DNA of 64,000 bases from Anisakis pegreffii. Its lineage: Eukaryota > Nematoda > Chromadorea > Rhabditida > Anisakidae. Each line of letters opens with the position of its first letter. Positions within the stretch are counted from its first letter, which is position 1. Below the pieces are notes generated by a model. That model saw nothing but the letters and a program-made list of their open reading frames with translations, ran no database searches and had not been told where the DNA came from. Shown here piece by piece: positions 14,845 to 28,113 of the stretch. Where the stretch lies: NCBI GenBank assembly GCA_035041965.1, contig JAPYMA010000840.1, positions 248,001-312,000 of the forward strand. Direction: 5' to 3'. The position numbers and the translations under genes were made by a program.

Positions 14845-14897
14845 CTTCACTCGTTGGTCAATTTAGTTGTGTGGTTGATGAAGTAGACGGACTGAAA
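14845..14897 (-). promoter_or_regulatory. Splice or trans-splice acceptor and 5' UTR of the cnt-2-like transcript
   Basis: GGATTTCAG ends at 14,892, and 47 bases of untranslated sequence with an in-frame TAA lead to ATG 14,844. A strong acceptor shortly before the initiator ATG is either the end of a 5' UTR intron or a spliced-leader acceptor. The sequence alone cannot separate these. Confidence 0.55.
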
Positions 14898-16485
14898 TCC
14901 TTCGAATCAGTGTGGCGATCAGATGCTATCTCTCTTCTAATAAGCGACTCTGGGCCGTTTCTGGAACAGTCAACTGGAGCGGATTTGAACTATCATTGAT
15001 TAGTGATAATACGTTTAGTGAATACCTGAAACGAAGTGAAATTAACTCAGCATTCAACTATTTCCATACATTACAATGCAAAACGCCAGTATCGAAATGC
15101 ATAACACATACGAAATCGAACACGATGAAGCGTTAAAATTATGAGGAATGCACACAAATGAGTAATCTGTCAGAATCTTTTCAGTGTAATCTTTACGAAA
15201 GAGGTACCATTATATTCAGAACCGAAAAAAATAAAACTTCGAGTGCATCAAAGAAAGAACGAAATTCGTTTCAGCTGAGATAATTTAGCAACGAAAAGCC
15301 GTTCGCTTAAATGAACTACTCAACTTCTAAAGCAATAATAACTTCACAATACGAACTCTTCAAAGAAAATTCCATTTCTCAACGAAGAACAAACGTCGAA
15401 AGAATTTCAAGAACAAAACTAATGCTTATTGCATATCGAAACGGCCAATGGTGAAACCTCAGGCTTTATGTCCCGACCACTTACCCAGGACATATCCACC
15501 GAATCATTTAAAATCCATATATATTGTCAATGCGAACGAGAAATTATCAAAAATTACATATCAAAAAAACCAATGCTGGATAGTTGATCACTGGAAAAGA
15601 AAACAATACTTAAGAGGTTGACTTTCGATGATCATGCAAAAAGAAGCGTGCTATGATAATTAGAATTTATAAGATAATTAGAATGAGTTGAACAATGATA
15701 ATTATAATAATAATTGAATGAATAAAATTTGCACTGATATTGCGATCGATAGTTCTCTGAGGGAATAACGGATATAATCGATAAGTGAATAAGAGTAATG
15801 ATAATAATAAATGAATAAACGTGTCTTCTAAGGGCATCAATAAATCATTGTTCATACATTAAAATGACTCGTAACGATCGAGTGGCAACGAACGTTATGC
15901 TTGAATATTACACCAATTGTGCGCACATTATGCATGATTGTGTTTTAAACTGCTCTCATGAATATCAAATATTTTGTAAGATACAACGAAAACAAACTTC
16001 TTTCACACGTACGCTTCATCTCCAAAATATGTTAAACTAACACCACTTATGTTAGAACGACACAAAAAATTTTCTGCACCTCTCGAAGAACTTTATTATT
16101 AGTCTAATCGTAGCAGTTTCCAAGCATGCAACAGCATTTCAGCAAATATAACTTCGCTTCAATCACACGTGAACGATATAAATCATAAGTGTCATAAGTG
16201 ATGATTTGATGCTGCAATTAATTCGGTGAAAATAGCGGCATTGAAAATGTGTACCAGATAAGATTTTCTACTTCCAGGTGTTCAAATTGTACCATCGCAA
16301 TCGACTGCAACGTATCTCTTCCGAATGAATTATATAAATGAGATAACGAAGGAACAGACTCCACTGAAGAGTTGTCGAATGAATTTCGCAGTCAATGCAT
16401 AATGTTATTCGTAAGGATTAATCAATTCAGATTTCATAATCTCCATCGAAAGTCAGTCACCAAAAATTTTTCTTGATGTCAGATA
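14898..16485. other. Gene-free stretch upstream of the cnt-2-like exon
   Basis: It lies 5' of the AGAP first exon and may hold its promoter. It is AT-rich. A minus-strand frame at 15,667-15,855 is an ATT/ATA-rich low-complexity run. No motif could be assigned. Confidence 0.4.
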
Positions 16486-16696
16486 ATGAGTAATCGATTC
16501 AGAACAAGTACAGCCAGCTCGACAAAACAATGTCATCCTTTAGGATTTATTGGAATGTATGACAGTGCGAGTAATTTGTTGCTGCAAATCAGAAGAACGA
16601 TGGCAAAGACCATTCTCGAGGACGAACAACGAGAACAGATGAGTTTCCAAACCGTTTGCATGAAAAACGAATCAGAATGGAAGAAATTTCGAAAAG
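16486..16696 (+). CDS. Candidate first coding exon of an unidentified plus-strand gene
   Basis: The ATG lies three bases after a TTGATGTCAG acceptor-like site. It opens 70 codons and ends at a strong GTGAGA donor in phase 1. The later part is well mixed and hydrophilic (QIRRTMAKTILEDEQREQMS, then ESEWKKFRK), unlike the Ser/Ile/Leu-rich chance frames nearby. No family is recognised. The exon would be divergent from the cnt-2-like gene, about 1.6 kb away. No in-phase downstream exon could be identified. Length alone is not significant at this base composition; the case rests on the acceptor, ATG, composition and donor occurring together. Confidence 0.3.
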
Positions 16697-17691
16697 GTGA
16701 GAGCAGTCAAAATAAAATCGAGCAGCACGTACTCTAGAAAGAACAACAGACTAAAAAAAAGAGACAGGAACTGCAAAATGAAACACGGCGGATCATAAGA
16801 AACTGCTCAGTATTCAAATCGACTGAAACAAATACAATAAAATAACGACTGAGAAAAGATGGCGCTGATTCGTACTCGATAAAAAGGGTGCGAGGAAATA
16901 AAAATTGGTTTGAATGAGGTGGATAAATCACACCAATAGACACGAATCAATCGTAAGCGTACAAGAACTGATACGTGAACATAAGAAAGTGTAGAAATCG
17001 AAAAAATGAAACTGATTCAGTGAATACAATAGAGATAAAACGATGAATTCGATGCGATCAATTCATCGTAATACGACCATCATCACTTCACCTAATAATA
17101 CTCAGTGCTAAATTCAACTTCACCTCAAACTACAACGACAAATCAACATCCGTACTCTCAACAAATGCTACTAAACCCTCTCCAAACAGACAGACACCAA
17201 CAAAATGGCATCATTAAACCACTCATTATTACATCATATCATCGTTACTTTAAACCAACCAACTAACTCCTTGTCCATAAACACATTACTGCGGCTATAC
17301 ACCTCTGCAAATGTTTCACTACTCATTCGACGTCGTTCTCAAATAGCACCGAGCTGCACCAAACTCAAACTAACGATGAACGTCCGTCCGTCCGAGCTGC
17401 AGTACTTCCACCTAAGCGCATCACTCAAATCGTTTCTGCATGAAATTTGGACATATAGAAGAATGCAACTTGATGAACGACCGACCGACTCGCTGTTTAT
17501 TCTCTATTCTCTGACTGTGGTTGGAATTTGATTACTTTTGAGTATAAAAAAAAATCGGCTGCACGTTAGCTATAAATACAACGATTCGCAATAAAAAACG
17601 TGAATAGTGAATTTTCCTACAAAAACGCTGAAATAAGAACACAAAAGTGAGTTGGTAGGCGTAAACGTATTGAATATATACCATAAAACTT

Positions 17692-17784
17692 ATGCGGCAA
17701 ATGGAAACTTCAACATGCAAAAGTAAGAAGTGTTCTGATAGTGGGAGGTGTAAATGCGAAAAACACGAGGAGGAAGAGCAATAA
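17692..17784 (+). CDS. Possible 30-residue Cys/Lys/Glu-rich micropeptide
   Basis: The frame begins ATG 17,692 and contains CKSKKCSDSGRCKCEKH followed by Glu and Gln. The Cys spacing (C-x4-C-x5-C-x-C) recalls small metal-binding or toxin-like peptides, but four cysteines is too few for a typical metallothionein and no signal peptide is present. The opposite strand holds a longer Ser/Leu-rich frame without an ATG start (17,532-17,948). Either or both may be chance. Confidence 0.15.
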   Translation: MRQMETSTCKSKKCSDSGRCKCEKHEEEEQ

Positions 17785-18405
17785 GCATTGATTGCAGTAG
17801 ATGATGATCGATGCAGCAGCAGGAAATGACTACTCGATCGATGCAACACACTTTTCGACTGTTTTTGCAGTGGATTAAGGTTAATCCGAAGATAATATAC
17901 GGCCGAGATAAGAATAAGTGATGAGGGCGACGAACGACAGGAGTACAAGGAAGTGCAGCAAAAACAGGATTATGCGCAGAGGTTGACCGTTCATTGTTTT
18001 ACTTCTTATACTGAATGTACAACGCAATGAAGCATCTTCATTCATTCATTTTGTTTCTTCGTCATCCACCAAAATAATGAACATAAAAAATTAATCAAAA
18101 ATATTCCCAAACTAGAACAAACCGAAATCGTCGATATCGGCAATGAGATCTGCTAGCAATTCTATTTTAGGAAAATTAAACCAATATAGTGAAACGATCC
18201 GCGGTGATAGCCACAACAGCTTTGTGGATGATCACTGCCAAAATGAAACCAATGTAATCAACTCAAACCGATGTCAGATAGCAATAACGACGCAAATACA
18301 AGCCTAAGTGGATGCATCATATAAACTAGCTTGTCCAAGAATTCAATAAGAGAAATTCGATTTTTTCCCCACTTCAGTGCTTATTCGGGGATTTAGGTGT
18401 GTGTA

Positions 18406-18645
18406 TCATAGCATACTTGCACTAGTACCATTACGGTCGTATTGGAATGCATAGTAGACAAGCGCCTCATTCCAACGGGAACAATATCTTCGATAACGAA
18501 TGAACGCGCAGGCAGCAATGAATGCTTCGGACTCATTCATATAATTGACAAACAAACGCAAATTTTCCACTATCAAACCGTCAAACCTGAATGATACTGA
18601 AAAAAGCACTGCGAAACTGATCGTTGAGCAAAAAGCAATCTTCAT
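18406..18645 (-). CDS. Possible 79-residue secreted protein frame
   Basis: From ATG 18,645 the frame starts MKIAFCSTISFAVLFSVSF, a good signal-peptide shape (Lys then hydrophobic core). It continues with a polar segment including RYRRYCSRWNEALVYY. No family is recognised. The length is compatible with chance, and a TTTTTTCAG site inside the frame is an equally good intron acceptor. Confidence 0.2.
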   Translation of the reverse strand: MKIAFCSTISFAVLFSVSFRFDGLIVENLRLFVNYMNESEAFIAACAFIRYRRYCSRWNEALVYYAFQYDRNGTSASML

Positions 18646-20600
18646 TGGTATTAATTGATGGTTATTTGACACTTGCAACAATTAGACTGTAATGACAGTA
18701 GATTACGCAGATAATCCTGATTAGCAACGGCTATATAACCACGCCATACAACACATCACAGTTATAACAAGCAATAAAATGCGATAAAAACATATAATGA
18801 CACATAACGACGTATGCATGCAACACCATTCAATTCGCATTCAAATGAAGTCATTCCAATCAGATTATGAGACAAATCCACATTCTTGACGCCATAGCTT
18901 GTTACATTATTACATGGTGTTCGTATCGTCATCATCATAACTGTCATCATATTACTACAACTGCAATCGTTTGCGTGATTTCTAACATTAACAAGCTCAC
19001 AATCAGCAAATTACCAAATACATGTGTAAATCAATCAGAAAGAGAATTTTTGAAGGAACTCCATGAATTCTCACAAGCTTCGCAAAATTCGTTCGCTGAA
19101 ATACTATATCTCATAAATATGCACTCAAATGTTTGTATCTATTAACATAATGTAATCTAATTCTCGAACACCGATCCGTATGTATCACATGAACATGAAT
19201 CATCACAACATTCTCAGTCCAAAAAAAACAGCAGTGAACTGCTGAAATATAATCGCTGAACATAAGCAAACATCTGTATTGAAGAACTGCGTCAGCGATC
19301 AATCACTGACGACGATGAAACAAATCATTGATGAGAACATATGATGCATGTTAACATATACGAAGTTGTTGTCGAATGACAATCGCAAAACAGATGTCTG
19401 AATACAATCATCAATAAGAAAATGAAGTGTTGAATGAAGATAACGCATACTGTAAGAAATGAATGATTTTGATAAGGATGATGATGTGTTTCGTGACAGA
19501 TCGTTCGTTGTCTTTTTGAACGAAATTATCAACGCATTTTTGCCACTTAACTGCTACTCAAACTGAAAAAAGAGAGTATTTGAGTTATCTATGTGAATGT
19601 TCTAGCGATGTATGAAATAAAATGAATGGCGAGGTAGAATGAATGAATCAATATGTCTCCTCCAATTCAGGAGAATAAACTTAAATATACGACGATGAAT
19701 AATGCTTTGTTGGTACCATAGATTAGCTTCGATAAGAACGACGAACACATTGACGTGAATGTGAACAAAATGATATCATTATTTGATATGGGTGTCGAGT
19801 GGATCAGAGATATTAATGCAAACATGCCGCATACATACAATGACAATGTGAAACTGATGATATTATCAATGAAGATAAGCGTTACGAAAGGATCACATCT
19901 ACGCTGCTAACAATAACGATGAGAATAAGTCAATAATAAGATGTATGAGCGGATAGGTATCAGACATTTGATGTGTAGGGCCGAATAGAGAGTAGGTAAA
20001 GTAAAGCTGGAGTGTAAAAGTAAAAGTAAAAGTAGAATATGGATTTCAAAAATGAAAGAAAACTGATGAATGACTGAAGGAAAATATTCGTTATCCTCTA
20101 TTGTTAATCCTACTGCACAAATAATTCTCACAAATGATGTGCGCCGCGATAATGTAAATTCTTTACTTTCACTTAACATGCTCTTATTTTTTCATAGATC
20201 TTTTTTTTTAAAATTGATTCGTTATTAAACGTCAATTCATCAAACGTCACCAGTCAAGAAATTGATAAGAAAACATTGCATATGAAGATAACTATACAGC
20301 TTTGCATAAAGAGAAGCACGTTTGCGAAAAAGACTGACGAAAGTGGATGAATTTCCCTTAAAAAAACACAAAAATTTTACCAGCAAGGCCATTGGGAATG
20401 TAGTACAGTTAACGATGTTTTAATGAAATTTCGCACATATTGCATGACAGCAGTCTTCGTAAAACATCTATCAGTCATTTTTCAATCAGTTTAGCATAAA
20501 ATATAGACAAGAATTTCCCATCAACGCCACGTTTTGTTGCTGTCAGAAAAACGGTTATGACGCAGGATTATTCGCCCAAGGGAAACGATCACTTGCATCG

Positions 20601-20674
20601 ATTTTTTCGAAAACAAATTTTTTTTTTCGAAAACAAAATTTTTTTCGATAATTTTTTTTTTCGAAAACAAAAAC
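20601..20674. repeat. Tandem repeat with core TTTTTTCGAAAACAAA
   Basis: Three copies of a unit of about 22-26 bases, T-run then TCGAAAACAAA, with a fourth degenerate copy (TTTCGATAA). The symmetrical TTTTCGAAAA core makes each unit partly self-complementary. Confidence 0.8.
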
Positions 20675-23600
20675 GGTGTTCTGTATGGAAGAAACAACCA
20701 AACGAATAATCCTAAGTAAAAAGCATTCGTACAAACATACGTACAAATGATACGAATACTAATAAACATGCAAATACTGATTAAGGATTCTGGATGGAAT
20801 TCGCTGCATTGTTCATTAGAATTCTCGAACAAAACGTCGTAGTAAGATAACGAAGCAAACAAACAAACGTTCATCAATCACTCATTGAGTGGAAATCCAC
20901 TCATTACGATAATGAGATACATAAATTCAGCATCAGAATCAACAATATATATCTATATGTTCGAACAATTATAAAATTGAAATTTGATACAAAGTTATAA
21001 GCTTTCTGCATGGCAATTCGCTATGCTAACGTCCATACTTTGCAATATTGACGATGCAGAATTACTTTAGCCCAAATGTGAAATTGAGATAGATACTCGT
21101 ATGGAAGAGGTTTGAAGCGAACCATAACGAGAATTAATCAATATTTCTAATTATAAGTCTGCAAATGGATTGTTTTTTTTTGGTTGAAAGTTTCCACTGG
21201 TCGATTTCGCATTGGTTCGTCAAAGTACAATGACATTTCATTCTGAACCACTTTGAATCGGTGGAATTCTCGGAAAGGTTTCACTTTAAGCTCTCTCAAC
21301 TAACCATTCGAGGAATATTCACACAAAACATGTAACAGTTCCAAGAAAAATGACACAACAATACTGCTGCTAATCAAAAATTAACGCTAATACGATTATC
21401 GCTGAAAGCAGCGAACCGTTAATCAAAATCTCGCAAGTGCTCTTGCAATTGTTCTTCATTTGAGATGACTGCACACTGACAAATGTCTGCAATTGAATTC
21501 AAGAAGACACCTTCAGCTTGTATTTTTTGGTGTCCATCGTTGTGTTTCAGCACAGGTTTAGTTTGAGATGTAATCCAGGTCACCAATCACCAACAGCACT
21601 TTGAAGTTTTCGTACAGTTAGTTTGCAAACTACATGCAAAACGAAAGAAAATATACGCCTTCGTAAATTGATAGCGTTGGAAACTCTTTTTTTTTCAGGA
21701 TAAAAACTTTGGTACGGCTGATATGAATAGCAAATGAAAATTGAAATTAAAAATGAATCAACCGAAGAATAATCCCTATGAGAAGAAGCAACTGCAAAAT
21801 ATAATTAAAAACTGCTGCAAATTTTACAGCCGTATAGGCGTCGACGATAGTATCGTTCGAACGACTAATGAAAGTATCACGTATGCTGAGGATTGCATTG
21901 TTCAAAAATCAACTGAAGGGAAGCAATAACATAACGCGAAACATCAATTGAATTGAGATCGATCGGAAATTTTTGATTTTGAGAGAGACGACGATATGAT
22001 GAGTGGTAAATCCAATTGAAACTGATGCATTCGTTGATTACAGAATGCGTATGGCATTCGAAAGATTACAATCCTTCTCGATTGATGTTCATCATCATAC
22101 GAAATAGCAAATCATCATTCACAATGGAAATTCAATTGAAAAATAATGCATTTTTCAGCGCGATAAATATTGCCAAAATGGAGCGAACCTCGATTAAAAA
22201 GCAATCTTCGTAAACAGCATCTACTTAGTGAAAGAGAACAAGTTGAGTTTACAAGCTTTACGTTACAAGTTTACTATTAAAACAGTGCTTGAATAATGCT
22301 GATTCGTGCCCGTATCAATACTCATCGAACGCAGCATTACAATCAAAAATTACGTAACCATCTATTTGCATATATTTTCTGGAAGGAACGCTGCAAAAAT
22401 AATTCGCGAGACGAGCTATTTTGAAGCTCAAATGATTGAGATGATAGTAGCGACAGGTAAAATTCGACGGGAAGCGACAACCGTGATGAGGCGAGAGGCT
22501 TCCCGATTGATTTGTTCCCCATCTTTCTCGTCAGATCTCCTATTAACGGGTTTCTTCGCCAACCAAAAACACTAATTGCAGATGTTTTTAGTGAAATCGA
22601 AAACAACTTTAACCATTTTCAATTCATTGGGAATCATCAAAATCGACCAAAAACCGAATAGTCTCGATGTGTATGCGCAGTAAATAATGATCGGCGACCA
22701 TAGAACAGGGAAGATTGCCGAGTAGGCAAGTAAGCTGCCGAGAAAATAACAAAAACATCGCACAGCTATCATCGATATTTTGACGTAGATGAAGCACGAC
22801 GGGCTTCATTCATCATAATTTATCAACAACATCAGACATCACTTGGACGTATTTTCAGTAGCAATAGTAATATTAAAATAACAATAACAACAGTGATAAT
22901 AAAACGTGAATGAGAAAACAAAATGTGCCGTGACAGAACGATACAATTAGTTTCGAAAGCAAACACACGAGAAGTTTAGCTGTTGCTACATATGTACGTG
23001 TGTCAACAGCGCTTCGTAAACAAACACTATATTATCACTATCAGCAGTGTTCAGTGCGATAAATTCATCATTTCACTCTTGTTTCGAATTCATTTGCAAT
23101 TTACAGACACTTGATTAAGGTTAGAATCGAACTGTTGCTGTGAATGACAGATAACCGATGTTATCGGAACGCACGGCACGTGTTGAAACCTGACGAAGTG
23201 TTCATTCGGCCGAAGAAATTGCTCGAAGAGTAATGATTTTCACTGGTGAAATCGTTCAAATTTAGTCTTTTGTGCATTTAGCAAACATTTTTAAAGTCAA
23301 ATTATCATAAAGAACATGTTGTGCTGTCAACTTATAGTTGGACAACAGCGGATTATTTGAAAGATGTTGTAATTGAAAGTGCTGAAGTAGATTAGATTTC
23401 ACAATGTTCTGAAAACGCATAAATGTGCGGTTTTCATGTCATGTCACTCAATTTTTAATTGAACTGCCAGCAAAATACGTTTCACGAGAAGTGAAGGTCA
23501 GCACACTAATTGCAATTTCTAAATTCGCGACCTTTCCGAGCGAGTTGTCAAAAGTACAAATGATTTGAAATGCTGTTGAAGGGTGGATGCGTAATGCGTT

Positions 23601-26484
23601 TCAATAAGATTGATTGTTGTTAGCACACAACATTAGCGCTTTCGTGGATATATTCAATTTGAGATTTTTGCAAACGATGAAACCAATTTTTTGGGGAATC
23701 CACCAAATAATCCTTAATATTCATTAAAGAATTCATACATTCCAAATCTGATTGCATCAGCTGACAGTCCCAAAAATTCGAGTAGAAATTACGGTGAAAC
23801 AATTGTAAATGCACTACTCACTCCAACCACCGTAACAATGTCAAGTTGAGAAATTTGTAAGGTTCAGCACACTCACATTCTACTTGTAGACAACGACCAA
23901 CACATCAAAATCAAAAGAATATTGAATGTTATCTCGACATAAACTTCTTGAAAATTAAAGCTGAATCACGCTGAGCCAAATTAAATTAAAGCTGACTCAA
24001 ATTAAAGTCATAGTATCCAATGGAAACTAGAGTCATGAAACTACTCAAGATATAATTTGTCATCGCTGAAGAATGAAGCGAAGCACAGACAGCACATTTT
24101 CAATAATCGAACTGAGACACACATCTTTGACACAGTTCAGCAATTTTCTCGGCAAAATGAGCGTTGACGATTCTCCTATTCAGTGTCGCTGAAACTAAAA
24201 GTTATCCTTCAAAATGATGCTGTTAATTCATTCACAGGAGTAATCTCCTGCTATAATATCTGCAATCTTATGATTTTTGATGGTATACTCTATGCAATGC
24301 TCAACCAAATGACAGAGACAAACCATCCAACAAAAAAAAAGTTGCACTAAAAGGATCACTTAAACATGCAACCGGAAAGCACATTTCCACTTCTTCCACT
24401 AAAATTTCTTTCTGTCACATCCAAAATCAAGATTGAAAATTTTGTTGTTTTAATCATTTTTTAACTTTTGAAGAAGAGAACAGAAACTTGATCCAATACA
24501 TTTCGCTTAATGAAACCTAACAAAATGGTGATGAGATTGCAACGCACTCCACTCATTCTGTACTGATTTCTGAACGATTTCAAACGTTGCGCAGAAATAA
24601 ATAAACATTGACAATGATTTCATGTTTTATGACTGTGTACACTTTTCGAATATAAGATTAGCGCCGTGAATTATCGCGAATAAATGTGCACAGAGCGAGA
24701 GAATTACTTAATCTCTTTCTCAGAGTGAGTAATTGAAAGTTTTCTAATTATCAGCAAAATTATACAATTAATCAACTGCAAGCATAAGCGAAGGGAATCG
24801 AAAAAAATGCGGAAGAATGCAGACACAGTGTTGGTAAGGATATCGAGATGATGGATGCACTCAGAGCGCTTAGACGTGGATTCAATATCGAGTCGATTCA
24901 TTCGTTTCTTCTTCGTTCATTCGTATTCGAATGTGTTTGTGCATCCTTTCCGAGCTATTGATCTATCGCACATTAAGGCAATAAAACGAGATACAACAAC
25001 CATCAAACCAAACGCAAGCTCTAAGCACACACACACAAACACGCATACATCTTCACATAAACATACGTACGTACATCCATAAATATATCCACCAAAATTT
25101 GACGTAAATTAGTTACCAACTGATAGTGCAAAAGCGAGTGACTGCTGCCACGGCTGCTCTCTGCATTCAGAGATTCTCTCAGTTAAACGCATTGTTTCCT
25201 CATAATAAGCAAATGTTGGTGACAAGCAATTGACGAATGCGTCAACGATCTGTTGCTAATGAAATACGCGCCGACTTGTATTCATTAGGTTATTTTGATG
25301 GAATATAGGATTATATGCCTGAGCCTAGTCGTTCTGAAACTATGCTTGCATCTAAATTTTGATATGCGAGCAATTAAGTCATAATTTCGCTATTTTTAAC
25401 TGACTTTTGAAATCAATCACTTTCCAATTGGAATTTCATCATCGAAAAAATTTCTGAGGCTGTGTACTGAAAGTTCTCCCAAACACTAATAATAAGCGTG
25501 CGAGTAGGGTTAATTATTTTACTCGGTATGGTTATTATTACTCAGTATGGGAATGTGGTTATGATTGTGGTTATTCATAATTCAGTATGGTTATTCATTA
25601 TATGCTCGAGTTCATGGCGTTAGCTACAGAATAAATTGCGCATATGATTCTAGCGACCGTTAAGTGTGATATGAAGAAACAAGTGGGATAACTTTCCTGA
25701 ATACTCATTTATCTCACTGGAATATATTAAATAAAGGACAAGAATTGATCATCAGCAATTCGGATTGCAGTTTTGCATTGACCATTTCATTGACATCTCT
25801 CGAATATGATCAAGAAATGAAAATTTTTGGCATTGAAACGGCTAAGAAAAACGAAAAATCCCGCTGAAATATTTCCATGAAGAAAAAAGATGCAGAGTAT
25901 TCGATGTTATTCGAGAAATTTGAAAGGAATCTCGTAGAACGTTCGCCTATTTGCACACACCAAAAGATTGACCATTGATAAAAGTGTCAGAGAAAAGCAG
26001 ACTAAAGTTCATTGGTTTGATAAACCGGAAAAGAGCGAATGTAATAAACCACCACCACCACATTACAACGGTTTAATTTGATTAATTCGTTTTGTTGTTC
26101 TATTCACCTCTCATAAAATACTTTTCAATTTCATTCAGCTTCGCCATAAAGCGATGAATTGCAACAGTTGCGACGAGAGTGCAATTAAAACTGGCAATCG
26201 AATACGAATGTTTACCCCTTCACTTTACTATAAAGTTTATAGTATAAACATTAGTAAATTCAGTAAATTTCTATAGATTTAATTTAGCAAATTATAAATT
26301 TAGTAAATTACAAATCAGTGCTCACATGGTGTTCGTGTTCTATGACCAAACGCTTTTTTCACAAAACATGTGAATTCCCTCAATATGAGCACATCACAGA
26401 ATTAATTACAAGACCTGTCACGTAAACTAAAACAAAGAACTCTCACTGAGTTTCCAACAAACTAATCTAGTTGAACATCTGTAA

Positions 26485-26581
26485 GCGCATTCTTTCCCGG
26501 AGTTGTTTATCTCTAAGGATGGATGATCCCGTAAACAAAAAATATTACTCCCAGGGTGATTACCTCCCGTGAACAATGCGC
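26485..26581. repeat. Small inverted-repeat element (MITE-like)
   Basis: The 97-bp segment begins GCGCATTCTTTCCCGG and ends with CCCGTGAACAATGCGC, whose reverse complement is GCGCATTGTTCACGGG. The 16-bp arms differ at a few positions. The interior is richer in C and G than the surroundings. No clear target-site duplication is seen. It could be a miniature transposon or a structured RNA. Confidence 0.45.
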
Positions 26582-26793
26582 AAACAAGCTGCTCACTCCT
26601 CTAGCAGTTTATCATTACTCAATACATTTCCATAAATGAGTTTCGCATTTTATCACAATTCCAATTCATTCATTTATCAAATTTTACGTTTTTATCAAAG
26701 GAACATAATATGCTCAAATTTACCGAACTGAACTGGAATTTACTCGACAGAAGTTGTAAAATCAAACAGACTGCTTAGATGGGGAGAAAATTT

Positions 26794-26967
26794 TTACACA
26801 AATCCTTCGAAGTTCATGCAAAGAGACAGATCGCAGCCTCGACGGAGCCTCCGTTCCATAGCACTAACTATCATCTTCACCCCATAACGTTGTTTCTGCA
26901 TTGTTCGACCTCTAATCAGATGAATAATCTCGGCTAAGAACACATCTAGAGGTTCACTGCTTTGATC
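26794..26967 (-). other. Open, coding-like segment without a start codon
   Basis: The frame runs 57 codons from just after a TGA to a TAA. It includes EPLDVFLAEIIHLIRGRTMQ, then KQRYGVKMIVSAMERRLRRG. GC content is higher and the residue mix resembles real protein more than neighbouring frames do. No clean splice sites bound it and no family is recognised. It may be an exon, a fossil of one, or chance. Confidence 0.2.
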
Positions 26968-28113
26968 TCAGCTCCATCATCTGATGGAAACTGGTGAATC
27001 TAATCGGAGGAAATTTTGCTCGATTCAGTAACAAGGAATATGGTAATATTACAAAAGTTGGTAGAACTGGTTAAGAATTATTATGCAAAGAAATTGCTTC
27101 CGTTTGCTTTGCATACCTTGGAATTTGATGAAAAGAATGCGAAAAATATCACAGTGGAGCCATAAACGATACTTTATGTAGCCTATGAATATTCAAAAAG
27201 GATGTGTGAGGCTGACAAACACATCAGCGCGCTGAAACTACTCCAGTCATGAAACTTTCTATAGTTGAAAGGAAATTGGATTTCAAGTAATTTAATTTTT
27301 CCTGATCCATTTCAACGAAAGACATCATCTATAGCACGCATTGTGGTGTAGACATACTCGCTTAAAAAATTGGGAATTTATATTGAAATGAAAACGCTCT
27401 CAAGCTTACCCACTGATGATACGATCACAAAAATGAAGTTTCAATCAATTCTACTTTCAAGCCTTTCAAAATTTCAGATATTTCAAAAAACTTTTATGAT
27501 CGAGATTTCGATGGAATGCGACACATTCCGAACATTTTTTGCTCGAGAGGTTTAACTCTCCAACATCGACTGCAGCGAATTTCGAAAATCGCCAAAGCGA
27601 TTGCGAATGAACACATTAAATGTTCAAAGTGCTCACTTCAAAACATAATGAGCAACTTAATGTTGAGACATTAATTATCTGAAACGGAACGCATCCGCTT
27701 CAAGCGAAAACAAAATAAAATCGTTTCATGCAAGTATCAATAAAATCAAAATACACACATCACATATAAGCACCCAAACAACAACGCACACATATACAGA
27801 TAAATATATACTAGAACAGGTAATACCAAAAAAAACAGGGATGAATAACTAGTTCCGAAGAGTATTTACTTACTGTTGTTAATGTGCAGCCAAACAGACT
27901 GCTACTTTCCACAACGCAATAATAGTTTCAATTCGTTCGACAAAGCGACAACACGATATCCATTAATGTCGCTTGTTATGAGAAGATTATTCATTATTCG
28001 TCTAATTTGCGTGAAATTTTATGACGCATAATCGATTTTTGATTAACGATGAACAACGACGGTAAGTTTTGACATATTCAATTGAAAGTGAAACCGTTGG
28101 GGTGGTCACCAAA

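Noticed and set aside
17532..17948. Longest minus-strand frame (138 codons), Ser/Leu-rich
   Set aside because: It begins without an ATG, and the first Met is late. The composition mirrors a purine-rich opposite strand. Chance is the simpler explanation.
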